A program made the position numbers and the translations under genes. From positions 124,001 to 188,000 of the forward strand of contig CASEYJ010000017.1 of the NCBI GenBank assembly GCA_949292175.1: 64,000 nucleotides of DNA, in the 5' to 3' direction. The notes beneath the pieces are model-generated. The model searched no databases and was not told where the DNA came from. It saw only the letters and a program-made list of their open reading frames with translations. Shown in pieces: positions 52,926-61,746 of the stretch. Numbering within the stretch: position 1 is the first letter of the stretch; the number at the start of each line of letters is the position of its first letter. The stretch comes from an uncultured bacterium. GTDB lineage: Bacteria; Cyanobacteriota; Vampirovibrionia; Gastranaerophilales; Gastranaerophilaceae.

Positions 52926-55007
52926 TTATGATAGACCCCATTGACGACGTTTTGCGGCTAAAGTTGCTGCTTGTGAGCTATAATCCGGACGGGCATAAGT
53001 TTTCTTTCCAGCGGTCATTGGATTTGTAGCCGCAGCTGTTGTTGCAGTTTGAGCTGCTGGTTTTTTAGCATACTTATCTTGTAAACCTTTAACATCAGAA
53101 GCAATGCCTTTACCTAAATCAGCTACTTCGTCAAAAGTATCTTTGTTGTTCTTATAAACATCTTTAGCTCCAGCTATGAAGCCTTTAACACCTTTTTTCT
53201 TGCCTGCTGAATTTGCAGTATCAGCAGCAACTTCCTTACCATCAACCGGAGTATCTACGCCGCCAACAGTACCTTTACCTGCAGTTGAAACACCTGCGGC
53301 GTTAGTTGAATTTCCTGTTGGAGTTGATGGAGTTCCGTCTGTCACTGTGCCTGTAGCATCAGCTGCTCCAGCGGCTGCCCCAGATGAACCACTAGCTGCT
53401 GCTGATTTAGCCTGTTCAATCTTAGCCTTAGCTGCATCAGCCTGTGCTTTGGTATCTGCTGCTATCTTAACACCATTGGCAACTTGTTCGTCTATTGCTT
53501 TAAATTCTTTGCCCATACTCTTAACACCTTTTACTGCGGCAGCTGCGGTTTGAATTGCTGAACCAGCTGTAGCTAAGGCTTTCTTCAAGTCACCTTGTGC
53601 TATTGCTGTTGCGGTTTGTGTAACTTTTGCTGCTGCAACACCAACAGTACCAACTTTTTCAGTTACTACGCCGACTTTTGCAACTACGCCACCTGTTTTA
53701 ACAAGTACGGCACCTGCAGCTGCTGTAAATGGGTTAGAACACATTGCTGTACCGGTCATAACCATTACCTTACCGGTCTTTTCAGTAATTGAACCGACAG
53801 TTTGAACTGTTGATGAAATATCTTCAACTTTTTGAGCAAATTTTTCTATCTTATTGTTTGCTTTCTCACTGGTTTGAAGGGATTTTTGAGCTTCTGTATA
53901 ATATTTTTCCTTCATTAGAACAGTATTTGTCATTTTTTCTTGGCTCTTCAGCATCTTAGAAGATGTTTTGTTCATCTTAGATGAATAAGATGCCTGCTTA
54001 GAACTCAAAACGCCCATGCGTTGGCTAATTTCATCAAGTTTTTGATTATCTTCATCTGTCAATGAAGGGCTTGAAATTGTAGACTGAGTTTCACCAGCCA
54101 AATGAACTGAATATGCACTATTTTGACCTGAACCAGTCTTATCAATAATAGCATTCATTTCACCTTCAAGCTTATTCATTTCTTGTTGGTTTTCAGTCAT
54201 TTCTTTGCTTAGTTTACTTACTTCTTTTGAATTTTTGTCAAACTCTTTTACTGCTGACTTATACTCTTTATTCAAAGATTTAACAGATTTTTTAACATCT
54301 TTATCTGTAGCTTTTGCTTCTTTTGCAATAGCTTCTGCTTCTTTACCTTGAGCTTCAACTTCTTTTGTTTGTTTTTCGCAATCCTCAGCTGACTTTTCAG
54401 CTTCAGCAGCTTGAGCTTCACCGTTCGCTACTGATACTTCTTGTTGCTCTTCTCCAACTTTAAGTTTTGCACCGTTTTCGTCAGCTGAAACATTATTTGG
54501 ATCTTGAGCAGCATTTTCTGCAGCGGTAGCATCAGCTAAACGAGCTTCAGCTTCTTCTTTTTGCTGTAACACTTCTTTTCTCATATCCAAATCAGCCTGC
54601 ATGTCCATAAACTTGTTCAACTGAGTTGGATCTGTACATCCTCTCATATCAGCTCTCAACTGTTCGTATGCTGCATCAACATCTGCGGAGGACTTCAAAT
54701 TATTTACATTTGAATATGATTTACCAGAAAATTCATCTTGAGGTGCACTATAATTTTTTACACCTTGCTTGAATACATCATTTAAATCAACGTTATAATC
54801 TCCAGTGCCACCACCTTGGTTGCTTGGAACTCCAGTTGATGCAGATGAATTTCTAGTATTTACCATAATAGAGCTATCTTTGTCCATACCGGTAGACTTT
54901 TGTGTAGACCCAGTAGAAGACGTACCTGAACCTTGACGGCTCTGCATTTGTCTTATTTGATCTGGGGTTAATTTGTTAAATAAATTGATACCGTTTGGAC
55001 CGCTCAT
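52926..55007 (-). CDS. Large coiled-coil / hydrophobic translocator-like protein
   Basis: The 693-residue protein is not recognised. Residues 1-90 are Ser/Gly/Gln-rich; about 100-400 are Ala/Glu/Lys-rich predicted coiled coils (KSLNKEYKSAVKEFDKNSKE, KLSKEMTENQQEMNKLEGEM); about 400-500 are Ala/Gly/Val-rich hydrophobic helices (GKVMVMTGTAMCSNPFTAAA, GAVLVKTGGVVAKVGVV); 500-640 are again Ala/Lys helical and Gly/Thr linker. No signal peptide. Coiled coil-hydrophobic-coiled coil is the layout of type III secretion translocators such as IpaB/SipB, but no sequence motif proves it and no T3SS gene is nearby. Its upstream DNA shares a 15-mer with the LysM gene. Confidence 0.6.
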   Translation of the reverse strand: MSGPNGINLFNKLTPDQIRQMQSRQGSGTSSTGSTQKSTGMDKDSSIMVNTRNSSASTGVPSNQGGGTGDYNVDLNDVFKQGVKNYSAPQDEFSGKSYSNVNNLKSSADVDAAYEQLRADMRGCTDPTQLNKFMDMQADLDMRKEVLQQKEEAEARLADATAAENAAQDPNNVSADENGAKLKVGEEQQEVSVANGEAQAAEAEKSAEDCEKQTKEVEAQGKEAEAIAKEAKATDKDVKKSVKSLNKEYKSAVKEFDKNSKEVSKLSKEMTENQQEMNKLEGEMNAIIDKTGSGQNSAYSVHLAGETQSTISSPSLTDEDNQKLDEISQRMGVLSSKQASYSSKMNKTSSKMLKSQEKMTNTVLMKEKYYTEAQKSLQTSEKANNKIEKFAQKVEDISSTVQTVGSITEKTGKVMVMTGTAMCSNPFTAAAGAVLVKTGGVVAKVGVVTEKVGTVGVAAAKVTQTATAIAQGDLKKALATAGSAIQTAAAAVKGVKSMGKEFKAIDEQVANGVKIAADTKAQADAAKAKIEQAKSAAASGSSGAAAGAADATGTVTDGTPSTPTGNSTNAAGVSTAGKGTVGGVDTPVDGKEVAADTANSAGKKKGVKGFIAGAKDVYKNNKDTFDEVADLGKGIASDVKGLQDKYAKKPAAQTATTAAATNPMTAGKKTYARPDYSSQAATLAAKRRQWGLS

Positions 55008-55025
55008 ATCTGCTCTCCGTATTAT

Positions 55026-55045
55026 TACTTTATATATATAAAGTA
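55026..55045. repeat. Perfect 20-base palindrome upstream of the coiled-coil gene
   Basis: TACTTTATATATATAAAGTA reads the same on both strands, 19 bases upstream of the start codon at 55007. It overlaps TATATAAAGTATATA (55035-55049), the complement of the 15-mer upstream of the LysM gene. Confidence 0.65.
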
Positions 55046-55161
55046 TATATTTAGTAAATATTTTCGCATTTTGGGCAAATTGTTACATAAGTTAACAATT
55101 GCTAAAATAAAATATTTTTGGTAATATAAGACTTGTATCTTAGTAATGAGGGAGAAAAAAG

Positions 55162-55980
55162 ATGAAATTAATGGATGGTAAAAAAGGTATCATTTTTGGT
55201 GTTTCTAACACTCATGGGATTGCCTACGCTATTGCGAAACAACTTTTCGAAGCTGGAGCTGATATTGCGTTCACATACGCTGGTGAAGCTATGGAAAAAC
55301 GTGTAAGACCGCTTGCTGAAGGTATGAACTCAAAATTGATAATGAGCTGCGATGTTACAAAAGAAGATGAAGTTGCTGCTGTATTCAAAGAATGTGAAAA
55401 AATTTATGGAAAATTAGATTTCGTAGTTCACGCTGTAGCTTTTGCCGCTAAAGAAGACTTACAAGGCAGATTCATCGACACATCTCGTGCTGGTTGGGAC
55501 TTAGCTTTAGGCGTAAGCGCTTATTCGCTTATTTCTCTTTGTAAACATGCTGAACCTATTATGAACGAAGGTGGATCAATCTTTGCTCTTACTTATCTTG
55601 GGTCTGAATATGTTGTTGCAAATTACAACGTAATGGGTGTTGCTAAGGCTGCTCTTGAATCTTCAATGAGATATTTGGCTGCAGACTTAGGTAAGAAAAA
55701 TGTTAGAGTTAACTGTATTTCAGCTGGTGCAGTTAAAACACTTGCTGCAAAAGGTATTTCTGGATTTGACAAAATGCTTAAAGCAGCTATTGCAAAAGCT
55801 CCTCTTCAAAGAAATGTATCTTTGGAAGATGTTGGTAAAGCCGGCTTGTACTTAGCATCTGATTTATCAACAGGAACTACAGGTCAAATCTTATATGTTG
55901 ACTGCGGTTGCCATGCGGTTTACGCATCATTGGAAGAAATGGAAATTATTTCTAACGCAATGACTGTTCAACATAAATAG
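55162..55980 (+). CDS. fabI: Enoyl-[acyl-carrier-protein] reductase (NADH), FabI
   Basis: The 272-residue protein starts at an ATG with GAGGGAGAA upstream. FabI hallmarks: GKKGIIFGVSNTHGIAYAIAKQL (atypical G-x5-S-x-A nucleotide motif), DFVVHAVAFAAKEDL, and the catalytic Y-x6-K in ANYNVMGVAKAALE with LTYLGSEYVV just before. It reduces trans-2-enoyl-ACP in fatty acid synthesis. Monocistronic, with two hairpins downstream. Confidence 0.96.
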   Translation: MKLMDGKKGIIFGVSNTHGIAYAIAKQLFEAGADIAFTYAGEAMEKRVRPLAEGMNSKLIMSCDVTKEDEVAAVFKECEKIYGKLDFVVHAVAFAAKEDLQGRFIDTSRAGWDLALGVSAYSLISLCKHAEPIMNEGGSIFALTYLGSEYVVANYNVMGVAKAALESSMRYLAADLGKKNVRVNCISAGAVKTLAAKGISGFDKMLKAAIAKAPLQRNVSLEDVGKAGLYLASDLSTGTTGQILYVDCGCHAVYASLEEMEIISNAMTVQHK

Positions 55981-56002
55981 TCAATCAAATTAGTATTAGA
56001 AA

Positions 56003-56038
56003 AACCTCTCCAAATTTTTGGAGGGGATTTTCTTTTTT
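56003..56038 (+). terminator. Terminator of fabI
   Basis: CCTCTCC pairs with GGAGGGG around a short AT loop, followed by TTTTCTTTTTT. Confidence 0.75.
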
Positions 56039-56040
56039 AT

Positions 56041-56078
56041 AAAGGTCTTACCATATAACCGTAAGACCTTTTTATTTT
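56041..56078. terminator. Second hairpin after fabI, facing the YD/LysM gene
   Basis: AAAGGTCTTAC pairs with GTAAGACCTTT, with flanking A- and T-rich sequence. It can stop the leftward gene ending at 56097 and acts as a backup for fabI. Confidence 0.75.
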
Positions 56079-56096
56079 ATATGCAGAATTCTATAA

Positions 56097-58265
56097 TCAC
56101 TTAGATTTTTTCGCACCAAAAATCTGTTCAGCAAGCTCTATAACCTTATCGTAATTATAACGAGAAGGAGGAAGTTTAGCCTTCCAAGAATCATTTAAGT
56201 CTTTTAACACCATTTCATCCTTATCATATGCCAATCTGGCTTCACTTGAATCTTTTCCTGTATATATTGAAATACTTTCTATTTTGCCTGAGTCATCTCT
56301 ATGACACCAAATAGTATCTCCGTTTGGCAATTCAACATATTCAATATTCTGATCATTAACTTTTACTTTTAATTTAGGATTAGCATAGGCAGCTTCTGCT
56401 AGAGACTTATTCAAATCAGCAATTACAGCTTTCTTTGTCTTATCAATACCTGATATCTCAGAATATTCTTTATTATAAGCTGCTCTATCAGCAGCTGCAA
56501 GGTCTACTGTTGCTTTATCTGAATCTAATATCTCCTTGCTTTCGAATTTAATCCAGTTTTTCATACCCTCTAAAGAGCTTTTATCCGAGACTTTACTTCC
56601 ATCTTTAAACAAAACCTCACTTATGCCTAAAGTTTGCATACGCTTTTTAAGAGGTTCGATGACATATTTATAAACTTCATCTTCATCCAATCCAAGTACA
56701 TTGTCTATTTTATCGGCAAGATCCGGATATGCAGCCAATACATAAGCGACATTCTCTGGAGTGATTTTTGCAAGTAGGCTTCTAGCCTTTGAATTACTTG
56801 TCCAACCGGCTTCTAGCTCAGCTTTTAAATCTTTAGCTAATGCTACTGCTTCCTTCTTAGCCTTATCAATTACAGCATCCTTTGCCTGTAAATCCTTATC
56901 AAGCTTATCTTTAACCTCCAAATCCGGAGCCAGTTCATTTACAGCTGCATCAATCTTTTGTTGCTTAGTAGATGCAGGAGCTTTTGTTTTTTCTTTCTCA
57001 TCCGGCTTTTCTGTACCATCTGTATCTTCAATAGCATCTTGTTTTATAACAACAATTTCTGTACCCTTTGAAGGTTGCTTATTAGGATTCAACTTCATCA
57101 GTACATTCATTCTATCTGCAATTTCAGCATTTGTAGGGTTTTGCTTACCTTCAGCTACAAGCTGTTCTTTTGCTAAATTCCACCAACTTGTATTTTTATC
57201 CATTGTCTTGGTTTCTGTTTTACCTTCAAAAGCTGAAATATCAGCTCCATCAATTGCACCTTTATTAAATGCCTCAATTTCGCCCTTTGAATCTACATTC
57301 AATCCATTCAACGCAACTTTTGATTCAAGTTCTTTTGGAACAATAACCTCAGCTCCAACCAAGAACCATCCTTTCTTTGAGGCTGAAGAATTTGCATTTA
57401 CAAAAGCTTCATACTCAGGTGTACCCGGAGTAAAACCTAATCTTGCCGCAGTTTGTTTAAAACTTTCTCCATTTTTTGCATAAGTAACAATATTACCATC
57501 TGCATTATACTTAATTTCAACAGGTTCTCCGCCTTCATCTTGCATTGTTGTAGTCTTTGAGCCATCCTCGTTACGAATTACCGTTTTCAAACGACCATTA
57601 TCAAATTTTTCCATATATCTGTTGCCTGTTTCAGGAGGAAGTTCTTTTTTCTGACTTACAACAACTTTACCACTTGTTTCTGGAGATTCAACCTCAGCAG
57701 CAGTCTGGGGTTGAGAAGAAACATCTTCGCTGGATACATCCTCTGTGCTTTGAGTTTGAGCCTGAACACGAGCACCCGCTTCAGATTTGACTTCTTTAGG
57801 GGCCTCAACCTGTTCGTCTGAAGCACTTACATTTGTTATTGGCTGACCATTTACGTACACCATTTTTGCAATAGCATCTTTTCCCTCGCCACTATACTCA
57901 TAGCGAATTTCATTTGTTACTCCGCCACCTTTATCTGTCAGCACACTCAATAATCTACCAGAAGAATCATAAGTCTGCGTAACAGCACCCTTAGTCTTCT
58001 TTGTAAAGACTTTACCGTCTACTGTTTCAGTAGTTGTTTTCCACTCCGCAGGATTAGACGCCTCTTTTACCTGAGCATTTCTAAAAGAAAGCATCTCGCT
58101 CTGTTCTAAAATTCCATCGGAATTTTTTTCCACATTTTGTTTGAAATACTCTCTAATCTTTTCATCTGCAATTTTATCCAAAGATTCGCCGGAATTAATC
58201 TCAGTCTTAAGTTTCAACTTAAAAACTAATTCACTATTGCCATTAATACCAGATAAATCAGCCAT
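56097..58265 (-). CDS. Large YD-repeat/LysM-like protein
   Basis: The 722-residue protein has no signal peptide. Residues near 45-60 include an EF-hand-like loop (KNSDGILEQSE). YD/RHS-type strands follow (TQTYDSSGRLLSVLTDKGG, then FDNGRLKTVIRNEDGSK, YNADGNIVTY). A LysM-like module at about 265-310 (NGESFKQTAARLGFTPGTPE ... GAEVIVP) and another at about 355-405 (TSWWNLAKEQL ... GTEIVVIK) are visible. After a Lys/Asp-rich linker, a helical C-terminal half (about 430-722) is unrecognised, with a short YD-like strand near 640. It may be a secreted or cell-wall-associated scaffold. Secretion route unknown; role not proven. Confidence 0.6.
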   Translation of the reverse strand: MADLSGINGNSELVFKLKLKTEINSGESLDKIADEKIREYFKQNVEKNSDGILEQSEMLSFRNAQVKEASNPAEWKTTTETVDGKVFTKKTKGAVTQTYDSSGRLLSVLTDKGGGVTNEIRYEYSGEGKDAIAKMVYVNGQPITNVSASDEQVEAPKEVKSEAGARVQAQTQSTEDVSSEDVSSQPQTAAEVESPETSGKVVVSQKKELPPETGNRYMEKFDNGRLKTVIRNEDGSKTTTMQDEGGEPVEIKYNADGNIVTYAKNGESFKQTAARLGFTPGTPEYEAFVNANSSASKKGWFLVGAEVIVPKELESKVALNGLNVDSKGEIEAFNKGAIDGADISAFEGKTETKTMDKNTSWWNLAKEQLVAEGKQNPTNAEIADRMNVLMKLNPNKQPSKGTEIVVIKQDAIEDTDGTEKPDEKEKTKAPASTKQQKIDAAVNELAPDLEVKDKLDKDLQAKDAVIDKAKKEAVALAKDLKAELEAGWTSNSKARSLLAKITPENVAYVLAAYPDLADKIDNVLGLDEDEVYKYVIEPLKKRMQTLGISEVLFKDGSKVSDKSSLEGMKNWIKFESKEILDSDKATVDLAAADRAAYNKEYSEISGIDKTKKAVIADLNKSLAEAAYANPKLKVKVNDQNIEYVELPNGDTIWCHRDDSGKIESISIYTGKDSSEARLAYDKDEMVLKDLNDSWKAKLPPSRYNYDKVIELAEQIFGAKKSK

Positions 58266-58413
58266 AATAATTCTCCATAGTAACCTCTACACAGTTTCAC
58301 TTACGGAACATTTCATAAAACCTTTAATTTATCAGAAATTTATTTACAAATCTTAACCTATATTATGCCCAATATAACGCAAAAAATATTTTGCTCATGG
58401 TTTAATATATATT

Positions 58414-59871
58414 ATGATTTCACGTTTAACAAATATTGAATTTGCACGGAAGACGAGCTTTTCAAGCAACAGTTACCCCATGCCGGCAAATAAAACAAAG
58501 GCAATTAATAATAACAAATTTATGTCATATGACAGTGCTTTAGCAAACATCAATAAAGCGCATATATCTTTTAGCGGGTACTACGGAGATCCGCAGCCTG
58601 CAAAGAAGCTTTTCTATGCACTGACAGGACGAAATGACATATATGAAGATAACTGGACAAACGAACATCTTTACATAGCTAACGATAAAAAGTGGGTAAA
58701 TGCCTCACCTAATGAACTATTAAAGAGAACACCTGAGCAGGTAATACAATCAATTTGTACTATCACAAAACCTGACAATCAATATCCGGGGATTCCACCT
58801 TGCATAATGTCACCAAATTACGGGGACAAATGGGGTAGGTTTGCAAATTATATAGAAATAAACCCTAGACTTGTTGCGAAATACAACGGAGACCGCATAT
58901 CAGAAGGGCTGTTTGGCGTAATGAAGCTTCTGCCGGCAATTCCGCCTTCTTCAAGAAAAGGCGCAACCTGCATTGTATTATCCCAGCTATACCCAGACAT
59001 GTCTTGTGATGGAAGCATCTATGACGGCTCTATATACTGCGCGAACTTACATTCAGGAATCAGCCTAAACTTAACCTCAGAAGGACTATACGGAAAAGTT
59101 GGCGCCGATGAACAAGTAAAAGCATTTAACGATCTAGCTCATCTTATGGGATTTAAAACAGGGTTTAGAATGCCACTTTCAGCCGGACAAATGCGAGTTC
59201 AGGGTAGAGAGTTTGACTGGTATCATCACGAAAAGGCATTTATAGATGCTTGCGTATGGGCCATTGAATTAGGATTTGATGCAATATACTTCGATAGCGG
59301 CAAACACGTAATTGATAACAACGGATATATGGGCATCGGTTCTCTGCCAAATGATAAACAAATGGCGTATATCTTATACAAAATAAGAAATCAAACCGGT
59401 CGCACAGATTTGGCATTCATCGGAGAAAAATGTAACGACGATTACAGATATAAAGAACTAGGTTTCACTGCCGGTACTGATTGGGGCAAAGCTGATAACA
59501 TATTTAGCGTACGTCACGAATCAAAAAAACAAGCTTGGAACAGAGAATATGCTGCCGGACCTGAAGTGTCTAATGATAATGATGATGGCGGACTTAGATT
59601 TGAAGAACGTCTTAACAGGTTAAATTCCTGCTTGTGGGGATATGAAAACGAAGCAGATAAACTTCCATCATTTTTACAAATACACGATATATTTCCGCTT
59701 TCACCGTATACGAACACACACGATGCGATGATGCACCCAAAGAAAATGAGCGGTTCTGATGCGTGGACAGAATGTGAAAGACATTGGGATGGCGTTTTTA
59801 ATACTTCTCAAAGCGCAAATGATTATAGAAATATCGTTTATCAGATATTTGCAAATGCCATCAAATATTAA
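58414..59871 (+). CDS. Divergent GH13-like barrel protein with Asn-rich leader
   Basis: The 485-residue protein starts at ATG 58414 without a visible ribosome site; ATG 58480 is an alternative. The leader (1-49) is Asn/Ser/Lys-rich and ends with HISFSG (50-55). The rest resembles the neighbouring alpha-amylase-like protein: AHLMGFKTGFRMPLS (strand 3), FIDACVWAIELGFDAIYFDSGKH (strand 4; Asp294) and LAFIGEKCND (Glu338), matching the order of the GH13 nucleophile and acid. The GH13 Arg two residues before the Asp is replaced by Tyr292. So it may be a non-catalytic or altered homologue. Substrate unknown. Confidence 0.55.
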   Translation: MISRLTNIEFARKTSFSSNSYPMPANKTKAINNNKFMSYDSALANINKAHISFSGYYGDPQPAKKLFYALTGRNDIYEDNWTNEHLYIANDKKWVNASPNELLKRTPEQVIQSICTITKPDNQYPGIPPCIMSPNYGDKWGRFANYIEINPRLVAKYNGDRISEGLFGVMKLLPAIPPSSRKGATCIVLSQLYPDMSCDGSIYDGSIYCANLHSGISLNLTSEGLYGKVGADEQVKAFNDLAHLMGFKTGFRMPLSAGQMRVQGREFDWYHHEKAFIDACVWAIELGFDAIYFDSGKHVIDNNGYMGIGSLPNDKQMAYILYKIRNQTGRTDLAFIGEKCNDDYRYKELGFTAGTDWGKADNIFSVRHESKKQAWNREYAAGPEVSNDNDDGGLRFEERLNRLNSCLWGYENEADKLPSFLQIHDIFPLSPYTNTHDAMMHPKKMSGSDAWTECERHWDGVFNTSQSANDYRNIVYQIFANAIKY

Positions 59872-59876
59872 CTAAA

Positions 59877-59936
59877 TTGTTGCCTGCAAAACTATTGTGC
59901 AGTTTTGCATAAAAACAACGTTTTAGTACGCAACAA
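59877..59936. repeat. Nested inverted repeats after the GH13-like gene
   Basis: Outer arms TTGTTGC (59877-59883) and GCAACAA (59930-59936) enclose an inner hairpin TGCAAAACT (59885-59893) / AGTTTTGCA (59901-59909). There is no T-run directly after the inner hairpin. It could be an RNA fold or part of the transcript end. Confidence 0.45.
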
Positions 59937-59937
59937 A

Positions 59938-59969
59938 AAGGACAACTGAGTTGTCCTCTCTGTTTGTTT
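59938..59969. terminator. Terminator between the two GH13-like genes
   Basis: AGGACAAC (59939-59946) pairs with GTTGTCCT (59950-59957) around a TGA loop, with A-rich flank on the left and T-rich on the right. It can serve both converging genes. Confidence 0.75.
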
Positions 59970-59989
59970 ATTTAATGTATGCCCCAACC

Positions 59990-61741
59990 TTACTTTTGTC
60001 TATAAACGTGGCTTGTATATGTTTCAATATTCGGGGTATCAATTTCAAAAATATGAATTCTTGAAGGTCCTACATCTACTCTCAATTCACCATTAACAGC
60101 TTGGAATATACTTTCCTTGCCATAAGATGGTAACAAGTTCTCTAGTTTTTGGGTTGCTTTTAGTGATGGAACCTTTATCTTACAAGCAACCGCTCTATTA
60201 ACATTCTTATTTGCCACAACAAGAAGTGTTTTTCCTTGATAATGTCTTGCATAAGTAATTATCTGATCATTCTTATCGCCAACTTTATCAAGAACAATAA
60301 ACGTTCCTCTTGGTCCTACGACATCAGAATACTTATCTCTTAATGCGTGACAATCTTGAATAAACGGACGAAGAGAAGTTTCGTCACCACCTGGTTTTCT
60401 TGAAAGATTAAATAAATCAAGCTTACCATAGTGAACAGTCATCTCATGATTATCAGTCATTGTTTCCGGAGAATACTTTTCAGCATAACCTCTTGTATAA
60501 TAATCTCCGGTTTGGAAACCATCAACTTGGTACATATTTGTCATAGGTAATGTAGCTTGTAAACCCATCACCATTTTACAGAAATCGGCTCCACCGTGGA
60601 ACATAGGAGATAAATCATCGTGAGATGCAAATGACGCAATCAAAGATTTTCCAGGTTCCAAACTGTATGACATATCAAGCTGTTCTTTTATGTAATTAAT
60701 AAAATCAGAAGCTGTTTTCCACTCACTAAATAAGTGATACTGACCATAATAAGAGTCAAAGCCTGCTCTCAAAGCATCATCTGGTCTGTCTGCCGGCATG
60801 TTTACCATAGGAGAAGCATCTTCGTGGGTATAACATTCAGCAAGCCAAGCGAATTCAGGATCTCTTTGTCTTGAATATTTAATCAAAATATCCCAGAATT
60901 CAACCGGCTTAGCTCTAGCTACGTCAGCTCTTATTCCATCAATTCCTAAATCTATACACATATCAACAAATTGTTTGTGTAATTCTAACAACTTTGGATT
61001 TAAAGTTCTTTTACCTTCATCCTCCCATGGTTGAAACATTCTAATATCATTCCAGCCTTGAGGGGTTTTTGCCATGCCATCTCTTTCCATTGCCATCCAC
61101 TCAGGATGCTGTTCAAACATCTCTGTTGAAGCACAACTTGGAAGGTCTAACATAACCTTTATATCACGCTTGTGACATTCATTTATAAAATCTTTAAACT
61201 GTTCTTTTACACTTCTTGGATCATTTTTATCTGCAAGCATTGGATCAATTGCAAGCAAGTCCAAAGGTGAATATACAGAACCCGCAGTACCCATAGCCTG
61301 CTTCGTTCCAGGTGTATTTACAGGCAACACGTGAATAGTGTTAAACCCGTCTTCTTTCAATTCATCAAGTCGTTCAATGGCATTCTTAAATGTTCCGTGT
61401 TCTTCATTTCCATCAATATATTCATTACCATTTTTGTCTTTTGCATTAAAAATTCTAGGAATTATTGCCAATATTTTTGCGTCACAATTTTTGAATAAGG
61501 TTCGCAAATCGTTTGTGTAAAGCATTTTCTTAACAGGTTTTTTGGTCTCCACTTTTTCAGGAGCTTCAGACTTACTTACAAGCAAGGTATTCAGAGTAGC
61601 CAAACCTGCCAAAGAATTTGTTAACGCGCCTTTATTCTCCGGAACACTAACAGGCTTATCTGCTGTCGGTGAAGGATTATTCACAGACATTTGTTGAATA
61701 TTATTTAACTTTAGACTTAATAAATTTGTAGCATTCAACAT
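59990..61741 (-). CDS. Alpha-amylase family (GH13) protein
   Basis: The 583-residue protein has an Asn/Ser/Pro-rich low-complexity N-terminus (1-75) without a clear signal peptide. The GH13 barrel follows, with the catalytic set in place: Asp273 in DLGIDGIRADVARAKP (with Arg271), Glu302 in FAWLAECYTHED, and Asp375/Asp376 in SHDD. A C-terminal beta domain is at about 490-583 (QIITYARHYQGKTLLVVANK). It probably hydrolyses or transfers alpha-glucan or related oligosaccharides; the exact substrate is not evident. It ends close to the partial large protein at 61747 and may be co-transcribed with it. Confidence 0.82.
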   Translation of the reverse strand: MLNATNLLSLKLNNIQQMSVNNPSPTADKPVSVPENKGALTNSLAGLATLNTLLVSKSEAPEKVETKKPVKKMLYTNDLRTLFKNCDAKILAIIPRIFNAKDKNGNEYIDGNEEHGTFKNAIERLDELKEDGFNTIHVLPVNTPGTKQAMGTAGSVYSPLDLLAIDPMLADKNDPRSVKEQFKDFINECHKRDIKVMLDLPSCASTEMFEQHPEWMAMERDGMAKTPQGWNDIRMFQPWEDEGKRTLNPKLLELHKQFVDMCIDLGIDGIRADVARAKPVEFWDILIKYSRQRDPEFAWLAECYTHEDASPMVNMPADRPDDALRAGFDSYYGQYHLFSEWKTASDFINYIKEQLDMSYSLEPGKSLIASFASHDDLSPMFHGGADFCKMVMGLQATLPMTNMYQVDGFQTGDYYTRGYAEKYSPETMTDNHEMTVHYGKLDLFNLSRKPGGDETSLRPFIQDCHALRDKYSDVVGPRGTFIVLDKVGDKNDQIITYARHYQGKTLLVVANKNVNRAVACKIKVPSLKATQKLENLLPSYGKESIFQAVNGELRVDVGPSRIHIFEIDTPNIETYTSHVYRQK

Positions 61742-61746
61742 ATTAT

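Noticed and set aside
53176..53553. Ala/Pro-rich rightward frame opposite the coiled-coil gene
   Set aside because: It mirrors the Ala-rich coding strand of the real gene and shows no independent features.
56761..57483. A 240-residue rightward frame inside the YD/LysM gene
   Set aside because: It is antisense to a well-supported gene, has an Ala/Ser/Phe-rich composition without domain, and has no ribosome site.
59877..59936. Integron attC-like site
   Set aside because: The arms do not match the core R-box consensus, and there is no integrase or cassette array.
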